A stretch of 64,000 nt of DNA from Sphingobacteriales bacterium (GTDB taxonomy: Bacteria; Bacteroidota; Bacteroidia; Sphingobacteriales; Sphingobacteriaceae). Every line of letters begins with the position of its first letter. Within the stretch, counting starts at the first letter, position 1. Shown here in pieces: positions 1 to 8,822 of this stretch. A program made the translations under genes and the position numbers. The stretch lies in the NCBI GenBank assembly GCA_014763615.1, contig JACXVB010000010.1, forward strand, positions 1-64,000, read 5' to 3'. The notes under the pieces are model-generated. The model was not told where the DNA came from. It was given only the letters and a program-made list of their open reading frames with translations, and ran no database searches.

Positions 1-225
1 TTGAATGTTGGGCGGAAGGCGAAAAGCGAAAGGCAGAAAGTAGGTATGAGGTTAAGGGGTTGGGGCAGAAGGCCGAAAGCTTAAGGCGGAACTATTACCA
101 ATAGAACTATATATTTTTCAAACAAAATGAGCTGAGATCCTGATCGCCATCAGGATGACAAAATTGAATGTTGGGTGGAAGGCATCAGGCGAAAAGCAGA
201 AAGTAAAACCCATTACTCCAACTTC
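1..225. repeat. REP-like repeat, left flank of the EPS cluster
   Basis: Purine-rich, roughly 7-base periodic sequence (GGAAGGC-like heptamers) leads into a core at 133-163 that contains the perfect inverted repeat ATCCTGAT-CGCC-ATCAGGAT followed by GACAAAATTGAAT. The window begins with the TTGAAT that normally follows such a core, so another copy probably lies just outside. The same unit, in the same orientation and with a similar end (AAAGTAAAmCCCATT), recurs three times at 7430-7980 on the other side of the polysaccharide genes. No coding capacity is supported. Confidence 0.85.
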
Positions 226-234
226 CCATTTTCC

Positions 235-332
235 ACTCCCGACTTCGGACCTCTGACTTCAGACCTCCGACTTCAGACTCCCAACTCCCGACCTCCGACT
301 TCGGACTCCCAACTCCAGACTCCCAACTCCAG
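235..332. repeat. Array of 14 in-phase degenerate heptamers
   Basis: Fourteen consecutive 7-base words, all beginning AC and rich in pyrimidines (for example ACTTCAG, ACTCCCA, ACCTCCG), run without a phase slip and end 3 bases before the stop codon of the ABC permease gene. The words differ by substitutions only. Some of the same words recur near 13564-13600. An open frame through this block is an artefact of its composition. Confidence 0.9.
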
Positions 333-335
333 ACG

Positions 336-1190
336 CTACACCGTATCCACAAAATTCTTTTCTACTTTATTGAAAATAATCAATCCAAAAAAAGTAATCA
401 ATAGGGTCGCGACGGCCGTGTAGCCTAGGCTGATCCAACTGAAACTGCCCTCACCTAAAAATCCTAAACGAAAACCCTCAATAATAGGCGTCATGGGGTT
501 ATATTGGATGATCCAGGCATATTTAGGGTATTTCTCCAGAGCGGTAGAAAGTGGGTAAATCACCGTGGTGGCATACATCAATAATTGCACCCCGAAGGTG
601 ACCAAAAAAGCCAAATCACGGTATTTGGTGGTCATGGCCGAGATGATCATCCCTAAACCTAAGCCTTGTAGTGCCATCAAAATCACGAGCACTGGAAAGA
701 GCAGTGCATACCAACTCATCTGAAAGGAGGCTCCAATAAAGCCATAATAAGCCATGAACAGGAAAAAGAGGAGCATTTGTACGCCAAAACGCACCAAATT
801 ACTCACCACAATGCTCAAAGGCATGATGAGGCGTGGGAAATAAACTTTTCCGAAGATAGCGGCATTGTCTTTAAATACCGTGGAAGTTTTATTGAGGCAA
901 TCGGCAAAATAATTCCAAGCTGTAATCCCCGCCATGTAGAAGAGGGGCTGTGGTAAGCCATCGGTAGAAATGCCAGCCAAGTTCCCGAATACAAAAGAGT
1001 AAATGATGGTAGTGAATAAGGGTTGGATAAAAAACCACAGCGGTCCCAAAATGGTTTGCTTGTAAAAACTTACAAAATCTCGGCGTACCAATAAAAGTAA
1101 CAAATCGCGGTAGCGCCAAACATCTTTAAGGTGTAGCTCAAATAAATGACTTTGCGGTTTGAGCTCTAAATCCCAATTTTCTTCTTGCAT
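336..1190 (-). CDS. ABC-2 type polysaccharide export permease (Wzm-like)
   Basis: A 284-residue integral membrane protein. About six hydrophobic segments start near residue 50, after a polar N-terminus containing WRYRDLLLLLVRRDF, which is typical of the permease subunit of O-antigen/teichoic acid exporters of the ABC-2 family. Such permeases pair with a Wzt-type ATPase to move undecaprenyl-linked glycans across the inner membrane. No ATPase gene is visible here, so it would have to lie elsewhere. It is the last gene of a minus-strand operon, 6 bases after the asparagine synthase fusion gene. Its stop codon abuts the heptamer array at 235-332. Family assignment is confident; the exact substrate is unknown. 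Confidence 0.88.
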   Translation of the reverse strand: MQEENWDLELKPQSHLFELHLKDVWRYRDLLLLLVRRDFVSFYKQTILGPLWFFIQPLFTTIIYSFVFGNLAGISTDGLPQPLFYMAGITAWNYFADCLNKTSTVFKDNAAIFGKVYFPRLIMPLSIVVSNLVRFGVQMLLFFLFMAYYGFIGASFQMSWYALLFPVLVILMALQGLGLGMIISAMTTKYRDLAFLVTFGVQLLMYATTVIYPLSTALEKYPKYAWIIQYNPMTPIIEGFRLGFLGEGSFSWISLGYTAVATLLITFFGLIIFNKVEKNFVDTV

Positions 1191-1196
1191 CTATGC

Positions 1197-4091
1197 TTAA
1201 TTCATCAATAATTTACGAAGTTCATCCTTATAATGAGGATATCCAAAATAAGTTTGCACTTTCTCTTTCAATACCTCCGGTTGTTGCGCTAGGGGATGCT
1301 CACGGTAGTGAAGAATCGCCTGCTCAATTTCATCCAGCTCATGGGGGTTCACCAAGATGCCCAATTCTCCGCCATGTAAGGCATCTACCGAACCATCTAC
1401 ATTCCCTGCAATCACTGGCAAGCCACAGGCCATGGCCTCAATAAATACAATTCCGAAACCTTCTTTTTGGCTGGGCATCACAAATACATCCGCTAAGGCA
1501 AAGTGACTGCTGATGGCGTCATCCGGTACAAATCCAGTGAGGAAAACAGCCCGCTCTAAACCATATTGTTTAACCAACTGTAGGATACGTTCGGATTCGA
1601 TTTTATCATACTTCCCTAAAATGAAGTACTTGAGCCTCGGATGCTGCGGTTTTAAATGGGCCATCGCTTGTATCACCTTATCATAACCCTTATATTTTTC
1701 AGATGAAACCAAGCGGGTGAGGGTCATGAGTACTTGATCCGCTTTCTCAATTTGATATTTTTCTTTCAGATGATCCAATATTTTCGGCTGAGGACTTATT
1801 TGAAAATAAGGATCTAAGCTATTGTGAAATACCATACATTTGGCTGGAGGGAGATGATGATTTTTTATTAAAGCGTCTTGCGTAAAGCGGCTCACCGCCA
1901 AAATCATGTCTGCCTTTTTTAAGAAAAGCCGCTTTAACCAGCTTTGCGGCCCCCAAATTTCAATGCCATGCGCTTGTACTAAAATTTTGGTTTTAGGATT
2001 CAATAATTTAATCAATACCCCCACCGCGGCTAAATTGATATGACTCAGCATCACCACATCACAGCGGATACCTTTGGCCACACTGCAGAAGATAAAGGGG
2101 AGGAGCTGTTGCTTAAAACCTTGAAAACGCCGAGAGCTAATATACTTCTCGTCAGGTAAATCATCATAGAGGCTTTTGGCATAAAAACGGATGAGATGCT
2201 CGGCTTGGATATCGGTACCCGCTTTCATCAATACTCGATTCACTTTTTCTATCCCTCCCGTAAGGCTAAAGGTTTTGAGGGTCAAAAATAAAGCATCTTT
2301 TTGGGGCAAATATTGTTCTATCTGTAAGAGGGCAAAACAACGCGACCAATGCAATTTATTGTTTAAAAATAGCTTTCCTAATTTAGCCACCTGCCGGTTA
2401 CCATGTTCGCTGATTTTACGAATTTCTGGATGTTTTTTATTCCATTCTTGAAAAGGGAAGGTAAAGCCCATTTTCTTCCTGTCCCACACCGCAGCAGGTA
2501 AAATATCTTTAAAAGCATCAATCAATAAGCCCTTAGGTCTTTGCGCATCAAATTTGATCAGGGGGTCAATCTGATGGGCTAGCTGTAAAAACTCCTTATC
2601 TAAAAAAGGCACCCGTACTTCTATGCCATGCTGCATACTCATATAGTCGGTATCTTTCAACAGTTGCGAGCGCATGTAAATGTTTTGCTCGAGCCAGCTC
2701 ACATAATTTTTAGGATGCGTATGCGATTGATCCGGACTATCATATTGTAAAGCCCTCAATGCTGTTTTGATTTCGGTTTCTGTAGCATCTAAAAGCTTAG
2801 AGATGGTTTTAGGCGTATAAAACCCTCGGAGAAAAAGATAATCGGCATAGGTACGCTCCTCATTCAAGAAGACTAGCTTTTTTAAACGATCATCCGATAG
2901 ATGGTCTGCAATCTTAAATAACCGGAGTGGAAGATGCCTGAGGCTATTGGCTTTATGGATGCGGTTAAAAGAAGGGTAGCCTCCAAAAAGTTCATCTCCT
3001 CCTAAACCCGAAAGCACCGCTTTTAATCCATTTTGTTGAGCACAACGGCAGATGAACCAAGAATTGATGGCATCGTTACTGGGCTGGTCGAAGGCTTTTG
3101 TTAAAGTAGGCAGGGCAGCTAAATAATCTTTCTCCGTAACGGTATAATGGGTATGCTGGCTACCAATTTGTTGTTGAACAATTTGCTGATAAACAGATTC
3201 ATCATAAGCACCTTCCTGAAAAGAAACGGAAAGGGTTTGGATGGGTCTTTGAGCGGCTTGCGCCGCTAAAATGGAAATGATGCTCGAATCGATCCCACCG
3301 CTTAAAAAAACGCCGATAGGCGCATCCGAAATCAGATGTCTTTCAACGGCAGCAGACAGCTTGTTGCGAATCAGTTCGGCTACTTCTTGAGGGTGAGTGT
3401 AGAGGGACTCATAGCTAAATTTCTCAAAACAAAAGGATTGCACTTGCCCACTGGGAAGATGAAAGCTTAACGCCGTTCCAGGGGCTAATTGTTTTACCTT
3501 TTCTAAGGTACTGTGCGGCTCTGGGATAAAGCCAAAAGAAAGAAAATAGATTTTCCAATTCGGGTCTTCTGCCAAAGGAATACCACAATGGGCAAAGGCT
3601 TTCACTTCACTAGCAAAGGCCAAGCTTTTTCCCTCTTGGTAATAATATAAAGGTTTAATACCCGCTACATCACGGGCGAGTACAATTTCTTGTTGTTCTT
3701 GATCATAAATGGCTAGGGCAAACATGCCATTGAAACGACTAAAGCAAATTTTGCCCCATTGTTGGTAGGCATGTAGTATAACCTCAGTATCTGAATGGCT
3801 ATAAAAATTATGCCCGAGTTTCAGTAGGTCCTTTTTGATTTCTTCAAAATTGTAGATCTCTCCATTGAAAACAATTTCATAAGTACCATGGCGCATGGGT
3901 TGATGCCCAGCAGGGCTCAAGTCTAACAAAGATAGTCGGCGATGACCCAAAGCTAGATTTTGGGCTTCATGAATTTCGAAACCCTCATCATCGGGCCCAC
4001 CATGCTTTTGTACCTCGCACATCGCCTGAATGTGCTGCCTGAGCTTTGCTCCAGAAAAGGGAGGATGGATGAGGCCGGCTATCCTACACAT
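1197..4091 (-). CDS. Fused asparagine synthase (AsnB type) and GT4 glycosyltransferase
   Basis: A 964-residue protein joining two normally separate enzymes. Residues 1-590 are a glutamine-dependent asparagine synthase: Cys2 follows the initiator Met as the amidotransferase nucleophile, with NGEIYN at 76-81 and the ATP pyrophosphatase loop SGGIDSS at 264-270. Residues 600-964 are a GT-B glycosyltransferase of family 4, starting with LFLTLKTFSLTGGIEKV at 601 and carrying the EX7E pair E877/E885. No stop, start or obvious linker separates them. In exopolysaccharide clusters such AsnB paralogues are thought to amidate sugar acids, and the GT4 half would add a sugar on the cytoplasmic face. The gene lies 11 bases after the kinase gene and 6 bases before the permease gene. 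A sequencing error that removed a stop codon cannot be excluded. Confidence 0.9.
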   Translation of the reverse strand: MCRIAGLIHPPFSGAKLRQHIQAMCEVQKHGGPDDEGFEIHEAQNLALGHRRLSLLDLSPAGHQPMRHGTYEIVFNGEIYNFEEIKKDLLKLGHNFYSHSDTEVILHAYQQWGKICFSRFNGMFALAIYDQEQQEIVLARDVAGIKPLYYYQEGKSLAFASEVKAFAHCGIPLAEDPNWKIYFLSFGFIPEPHSTLEKVKQLAPGTALSFHLPSGQVQSFCFEKFSYESLYTHPQEVAELIRNKLSAAVERHLISDAPIGVFLSGGIDSSIISILAAQAAQRPIQTLSVSFQEGAYDESVYQQIVQQQIGSQHTHYTVTEKDYLAALPTLTKAFDQPSNDAINSWFICRCAQQNGLKAVLSGLGGDELFGGYPSFNRIHKANSLRHLPLRLFKIADHLSDDRLKKLVFLNEERTYADYLFLRGFYTPKTISKLLDATETEIKTALRALQYDSPDQSHTHPKNYVSWLEQNIYMRSQLLKDTDYMSMQHGIEVRVPFLDKEFLQLAHQIDPLIKFDAQRPKGLLIDAFKDILPAAVWDRKKMGFTFPFQEWNKKHPEIRKISEHGNRQVAKLGKLFLNNKLHWSRCFALLQIEQYLPQKDALFLTLKTFSLTGGIEKVNRVLMKAGTDIQAEHLIRFYAKSLYDDLPDEKYISSRRFQGFKQQLLPFIFCSVAKGIRCDVVMLSHINLAAVGVLIKLLNPKTKILVQAHGIEIWGPQSWLKRLFLKKADMILAVSRFTQDALIKNHHLPPAKCMVFHNSLDPYFQISPQPKILDHLKEKYQIEKADQVLMTLTRLVSSEKYKGYDKVIQAMAHLKPQHPRLKYFILGKYDKIESERILQLVKQYGLERAVFLTGFVPDDAISSHFALADVFVMPSQKEGFGIVFIEAMACGLPVIAGNVDGSVDALHGGELGILVNPHELDEIEQAILHYREHPLAQQPEVLKEKVQTYFGYPHYKDELRKLLMN

Positions 4092-4102
4092 GGGAAATTC
4101 TT

Positions 4103-6550
4103 TTAATCACTTTCCTTACGCTTTTTCAACTGATATTTGAGGCGACTGATCAGTTTCCACCAACTGGGTTTTTCATCTTCATAATAGCCGTAACCATAAT
4201 AACCACTATAATCCGCATAATAATAATAGCTGTTATAATAGCTATTTGAATAATTAGTGGTGTAATAACGAGCATATAGAGAATCGTTCTCAAAGGCATT
4301 CAATACAATCACCACATTGTTGAGGTTATACTCCCTACTCACTTTGGCAGGAACGGTAGCCGCACCAATACGAGATACCCCAGAACGGATGACAAATAAA
4401 TTGATATCTGAGTTGCGAATCAATGGGACAGAGTCGGAAACCAAACCCAATGGGGCGGTATCAATCAATACAAAATCATAGTGTGCAGAAAGGTAATCAA
4501 TCAAACTTTGCATTCTTTCTGATTGGATCAACTCCGAAGGATTAGGAGGATTAGGTCCAGAAGGAACGAATGCCAGGTTATCGACATGGGTTTCTAATAA
4601 AATGTCTTTAATTTCATGTTGATGGGCTAAGTAGGTGCTCAATCCCTTATCATTATCCACCTCAAAAGCTTTGTGCATTTTAGATTTTCTTAAATCGGCA
4701 GCCACAATCACCACTTTTTTATCAATCAGCGCCAAAGTAGAGGCCAGGTTGATGGTCATGAAGGATTTCCCTTCTCCTGCAATCTCAGACGTAATACAAA
4801 TGACTTTAGATTTCTTTTGCGCCGCCAAAAAGCTGAGGTTAGTCCTTACCGAACGGATAGATTCGGCAAATACCGATTTGGGTTTTTCTAAGGAGAGGAC
4901 CTGTTTATTACTCTTATCTAATTTGGTCGGGAATTTCTTCACTACTCCAATAATGGGTAAGTCGGTATAGCTCTCCACCGTTTCCTTATCATAGATATAA
5001 GGGTTGATAATCCTAACCAAGACAATCACCAATAAACTGATGATTAAGGCAATTAAAATGGCAGAAGTATAGACCCTTCCAGCTTGTGGAGCAATCACCT
5101 TACGAGACAGGGAGGCGACATTCACCACGCTCACCGAAGGGGTGATGGCTGAACGGGTAATTTCGGCATCCAATTTCTTTTCGGTAAACAAAGAGTAGAT
5201 TTTATCATTCAAATCATAATTCCTTTGCAAATTCATGAAAGAAAGCTGCTGTTCCGGTATCGCAGCAATATTTTGATCCGCATCCGCCATTTCAGATTTA
5301 ATCAAAGCAATTTCCCGATTTTGTTTTTCCCTTAAGGATTGGATATTGCGGATGATGGCACTTCGGATGTCTGTAATTTGACGATCTATTTCTTGGATAG
5401 GGAGCGCATCCTCTTTATAGGTGATAATTTTACTAGAGCGATCAATGATTAAAGTATTTAATTTTTCAATTAAAGACCGTAATAGGGAGCTAATTTCTCC
5501 TTCAATATTGAAATTGAGATAAATCTTATTCTTGTTCTGTTTGACTTGGTCTTCTAATAAATCCAGATTAATATTCTGAACTTTAGTATCGAGCAGTTGG
5601 GTTTGAAGGGTTGTATATTCTTTAGTTTTAGTGGCTGCATAGCTTCCAATATCTATAATTCGATTATTTTGCTTGAATTGCTTGAGCTGGTTTTGTGCTA
5701 GAATCAAATCACTAGACATGTTTTTGAGCTGCTGATCAATAAAATCAATGGTTTGCGTAGCACTCTGTTTTTGACTTTGACTATCATACTCAATGTAAGC
5801 CTCCATAATGGCATTGATGACGTCACGGGCAAAAACGGGATTTTCATCGATTTGGGACAAACTAATGATATTGCTTCCTTTAGATAGTTCTTTGATATTG
5901 AGTCCTTTGGAAACTCTGCCTAGGTAATCTTCTTTCTGATGCAGGTAAAAACAATAATCGGCATGATCCATACCAATAGAATCTTTGATTCTTAATTCAT
6001 AACCAGGTACCTTAATGACTTTACCAAAACGACCTCTTAGAAGTATCCGCTCTTCGCCTCGGAAATAGCTATAATCAAAACTTTGCTCATCTATCTTATT
6101 AAAATTAACCAGACCCTGATAGCGATTCAAACTGTCTTCGCTTAAGATTTCTACTTGGAATGGGGCAAAAGGATATAAATCTTTAGTGCGAAACCTCCCC
6201 TTAATGAAATAGCCTACTCGATAATTTAATTGACTAATAGCTTGTAAAAGAATAGGATTAGATTTGAGTACAAAACTTTCTGTTTCAATGCTTTTCCCTC
6301 CTGTTCCAATGGGGGCATTTGAAGCTTTTAATAAGGCACTGGCTTGATTATTATTGTTATCTAATTTTAGGGTTCCTGTGGTAGAATAGGTGGATGGGGT
6401 GTACCATAAATACAGATAGGCAAATACCAAGCAAATGATTAAGCTGGCGGCTATCCAATACCAACGGCTCCATAAGATTTTAACAATCTTGATATAATCA
6501 ATTTCTTGATTGATTAATTGTTCCTTATTTGAAGAAGAGTCTGTGGTCAT
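4103..6550 (-). CDS. Wzc-like polysaccharide co-polymerase / tyrosine autokinase
   Basis: An 815-residue inner membrane protein controlling chain length and export of exopolysaccharide. A transmembrane segment near residues 32-50 opens a Wzz-type periplasmic domain with long coiled-coil stretches. A second membrane segment lies near 485-515. The cytoplasmic BY-kinase domain shows Walker A (GEGKS, about 590), Walker A' (VVIVAADLRKS, about 610) and Walker B (FVLIDTAPLG, about 697). The C-terminal 760-795 region is extremely tyrosine-rich, the usual autophosphorylation cluster. It starts 5 bases after the stop of the Wza-like gene. Phosphorylation cycling of the tail is known to control assembly in this family. 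Kinase and co-polymerase are fused in one chain, as in Gram-negative Wzc. Confidence 0.93.
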   Translation of the reverse strand: MTTDSSSNKEQLINQEIDYIKIVKILWSRWYWIAASLIICLVFAYLYLWYTPSTYSTTGTLKLDNNNNQASALLKASNAPIGTGGKSIETESFVLKSNPILLQAISQLNYRVGYFIKGRFRTKDLYPFAPFQVEILSEDSLNRYQGLVNFNKIDEQSFDYSYFRGEERILLRGRFGKVIKVPGYELRIKDSIGMDHADYCFYLHQKEDYLGRVSKGLNIKELSKGSNIISLSQIDENPVFARDVINAIMEAYIEYDSQSQKQSATQTIDFIDQQLKNMSSDLILAQNQLKQFKQNNRIIDIGSYAATKTKEYTTLQTQLLDTKVQNINLDLLEDQVKQNKNKIYLNFNIEGEISSLLRSLIEKLNTLIIDRSSKIITYKEDALPIQEIDRQITDIRSAIIRNIQSLREKQNREIALIKSEMADADQNIAAIPEQQLSFMNLQRNYDLNDKIYSLFTEKKLDAEITRSAITPSVSVVNVASLSRKVIAPQAGRVYTSAILIALIISLLVIVLVRIINPYIYDKETVESYTDLPIIGVVKKFPTKLDKSNKQVLSLEKPKSVFAESIRSVRTNLSFLAAQKKSKVICITSEIAGEGKSFMTINLASTLALIDKKVVIVAADLRKSKMHKAFEVDNDKGLSTYLAHQHEIKDILLETHVDNLAFVPSGPNPPNPSELIQSERMQSLIDYLSAHYDFVLIDTAPLGLVSDSVPLIRNSDINLFVIRSGVSRIGAATVPAKVSREYNLNNVVIVLNAFENDSLYARYYTTNYSNSYYNSYYYYADYSGYYGYGYYEDEKPSWWKLISRLKYQLKKRKESD

Positions 6551-6555
6551 TTTTC

Positions 6556-7344
6556 TTATTTACTGAAATTTTTGTAAATAATATATCCATTGAGCAATAG
6601 TATTATACCAGAACCGATTTGGGTTATATCTCGAGTGTTAGCAACAAAAGAAGCGAATTTGGATTTCTCGGCGATGATGATGTCGCCATCTTGCAATTTA
6701 AGTTTAGGACTACTGAGGGTATTGATATTGTTCAGGTTCGCCATAATCAGTTCAGGATGTTTACGATCTCCTCGGATGATTCTGACGGTTTTGATATTCA
6801 CATCCTCATCTATCCCTCCGGCTTGCCCAATCAAATCAATCAAATCATAATTCTCATTTTCTAGGACATAATTACCCTGCGCTTTAAAAGCACCCAATAA
6901 AGTCACTTTGAGGCTATTCACCGTGAATTCAATAATGGGGTTTTTAAATAATTCTTTTTCATATAGCGATTGAATCAGATTTTTCGCCCCTTCACGGGTT
7001 AAGCCGGCAATCTTCACCTCCCCAATTACGGGTAAGGTTACCATTCCTTCAGACGTTACAGTATATTTATAATTGCTAATCCCTCCTTGCTCTCCGCTTC
7101 TGGAGCCTAACAGGGTTGCATCTTGCAGGTTCCTCACGGTGATCACATCAAAAGGTTTGATTTTATATTGCTCATATTCCTTTGTAGAATTAGCTACAAT
7201 CACTGTTTTGAGACTGTCTTTAGGGAAAGATTTAGGAAATTTGAGTAGATGAGCCGTATTGTTGTAGCTACAAGAACTTCCAAAAAACAAGAAAATTAAT
7301 AAAAGAAAGCAATAAGCGGGCTGCGATAGCACTTTAATCTTCAT
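6556..7344 (-). CDS. Wza-like polysaccharide export lipoprotein
   Basis: A 262-residue outer membrane export protein with a lipoprotein signal peptide (FGSSC, lipidation at Cys25), a Poly_export domain (IKPFDVITVRNLQ onward) and an SLBB-type domain (VTLLGAFKAQGNYVL). It ends in a hydrophobic segment (GIILLLNGYIIY), which in this family helps form the pore or anchor. At 262 residues it is shorter than E. coli Wza. It is the first gene of the minus-strand export operon and is followed 5 bases later by the Wzc-like gene. A promoter with both Bacteroidota elements lies directly upstream. Confidence 0.92.
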   Translation of the reverse strand: MKIKVLSQPAYCFLLLIFLFFGSSCSYNNTAHLLKFPKSFPKDSLKTVIVANSTKEYEQYKIKPFDVITVRNLQDATLLGSRSGEQGGISNYKYTVTSEGMVTLPVIGEVKIAGLTREGAKNLIQSLYEKELFKNPIIEFTVNSLKVTLLGAFKAQGNYVLENENYDLIDLIGQAGGIDEDVNIKTVRIIRGDRKHPELIMANLNNINTLSSPKLKLQDGDIIIAEKSKFASFVANTRDITQIGSGIILLLNGYIIYKNFSK

Positions 7345-7364
7345 TCGCGGTTACATTTTCATTT

Positions 7365-7396
7365 CAATGATAGTTAAATTTTAAAGAAAGCTCAAA
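7365..7396 (-). promoter_or_regulatory. Promoter of the EPS export operon
   Basis: On the minus strand TTTG (7396-7393) is followed after 20 bases by TATCATTG (7372-7365), one mismatch from the Bacteroidota -7 element TAnnTTTG. The start codon at 7344 is about 20 bases downstream. The match is by eye. Confidence 0.6.
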
Positions 7397-7429
7397 TATT
7401 TTAAAAAAATCACCTTATCGGGCAGGCCT

Positions 7430-7980
7430 CAGGCTCCCTTTTGAGGCGAAAGGCTTTAGGAAGGTATAAGGTTAAAGGCTTAGGGCGGAAGGTTAAACTA
7501 TGACCAATAGCACAAAATATGTTTTGAAACAAAATGAACTGAGATCCTGATCGCCATCAGGATGACAAAATTGAATATAGGGAGGAAGGTTTAAGAGGGT
7601 ATAAGGTTAAAGGCTTAAGGCGGAAGGCAAAAGGCTAAACCATTACCAATAGCACAATATATGTTTTGAAACAAGATAATTTGAGATCCTGATCGCCATC
7701 AGGATGACAAAAATTGAATATAGGAAGGAAGGTTTAAGAGGGTATAAGGTTAAAGGCTTAAGGCGGAAAGCAAAAGGCTAAACCATTACCAATAGCACAA
7801 TATATGTTTTGAAACAAAATTACCTGAGCTCCTGATCGCCATCAGGATGACAAAATTGAATATTGGGCGGAAGGCTGAGGCGAAAAGCTTTAGGAAGGTT
7901 ATAAGGTTAAAGGTTTAGGCTGGAAGGCAGAAAGCTTAAAGTAAACCCCATTCATCCAACCTTTCAATCTTCCTTTTTAA
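7430..7980. repeat. 142-bp tandem repeat with hairpin core, right flank of the EPS cluster
   Basis: Three cores with the inverted repeat around CTGATCGCCATCAG start at 7541, 7683 and 7825, so the period is exactly 142 bases. Between cores the sequence is purine-rich and roughly 7-base periodic (AAGGTTA, AAGGCTT). The last unit ends in AAAGTAAACCCCATT, matching the end of the left-flank repeat. This fills the 676-base gap 7345-8020 between the Wza gene promoter and the PIN gene. No gene is supported here. Confidence 0.9.
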
Positions 7981-8020
7981 CGTCTTTCTGAGCAGAGCGA
8001 AGTGCAAGCTAAAACAATTT

Positions 8021-8419
8021 TTATACTTTAAAATCATGATCGAAGGGATTCAATAATGCAAGGGAAGAGATGGATTTAAAATCAGCAACATTTCTAGTAA
8101 TCAAAATTTGATGATTGATAATGGCTGTTGCAGTGATAAACGCATCGGGAAGTTTAATTTTTTTAAATCTGCATAACTCAATAGTTTGGTTAACCGTTGG
8201 GTTATCCAGATGATGCACTATGGAACTATTTATAAAGTCTTTTAATATCTGATGATTATAGTCGGAAGTTTGAAAACGTAAAACTTCGATTTTTGTAATG
8301 GCGGAGATATTTGGGGTGGCATTAACCACTTTGTTCATAAAGGTCATGCCATTTTTAGGGAGTTTATTGTCTAGGTAACCAATAAGAATATTTGAATCTA
8401 TAAGGTATTCTTATTCCAT
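8021..8419 (-). pseudogene. PIN-domain (VapC-like) toxin, stop at codon 3
   Basis: Read from the ATG at 8419 the frame gives Met-Glu-stop-Glu and then YLIDSNILIGYLDNK, the canonical start of a PIN nuclease, and continues to 8021. The TAA at 8413-8411 sits in what looks like a 6-base duplication (GAATAA then GAATAC). The first ATG after the stop is at 8347, which would lose the first catalytic Asp (in DSN). No GTG or TTG lies between. The other acidic positions (KIEVLRF, LPDAFIT, TRNVADF) are intact. Either the toxin is dead or it starts at a rare codon, such as the ATA that overlaps the antitoxin stop (ATAG). Family assignment is good; inactivation is inferred. Confidence 0.75.
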
Positions 8420-8619
8420 TCATTTCTAGATTCAGTCAGCGATTCTTGAAATTTGTTATATTCAGTTTCTGAAAGTTTTAAAACGCCAGCAAACCTGTCT
8501 GATAGATTAACTTCTTCAGATTTACTCTTTTTTAGCATTTTAATGAGTTTCAAATCTTCTAAACTTTGTAACAGCTGGTATGCCTTTTCGTTATTGATTT
8601 CTAATAAAACAGTTTCCAT
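8398..8619 (-). CDS. Antitoxin of the PIN toxin pair
   Basis: A 73-residue protein, METVLLEIN at the start, then a leucine-rich middle and LSDRFAGVLKLSETEYNKF near the end, with a terminal SRNEWNK. This layout is common for small Bacteroidota antitoxins encoded directly upstream of PIN toxins. Its stop codon overlaps the toxin reading frame, as expected for a translationally coupled toxin-antitoxin pair. It probably neutralises the nuclease and represses its own promoter. It appears intact although the toxin frame is interrupted. No specific DNA-binding fold can be named with confidence from the sequence. Confidence 0.7.
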   Translation of the reverse strand: METVLLEINNEKAYQLLQSLEDLKLIKMLKKSKSEEVNLSDRFAGVLKLSETEYNKFQESLTESRNEWNKNTL

Positions 8620-8822
8620 GGTTTTATAAATTACTCATTACAAATATAATGAATTTACGTGGATTTTAACCGATATGGTGGAGTAGATAATTTTCAAACG
8701 ACAAGATTTTTATGTCCAAGCAGGGTCTCATTTTAGCTGACCCTGCTCAACACATTTATTGGATATATCCATTTCCTCCTCCAGCCTTCTGCATCTACCT
8801 AAAAATTCCTATTATTGACAAC

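Noticed and set aside
175-423. Open frame with Pro/Ser-rich product
   Set aside because: It is produced by the heptamer array and antisense to the end of the permease gene; composition is repeat-like.
7541-7860. Possible CRISPR array in the regular 142-bp repeats
   Set aside because: Units are nearly identical over their whole length; there are no unique spacers and no cas genes.
8712-8822. N-terminal extension of the glycosyltransferase
   Set aside because: The GT-A fold starts at the ATG at 8823; the extension is unlike the family.
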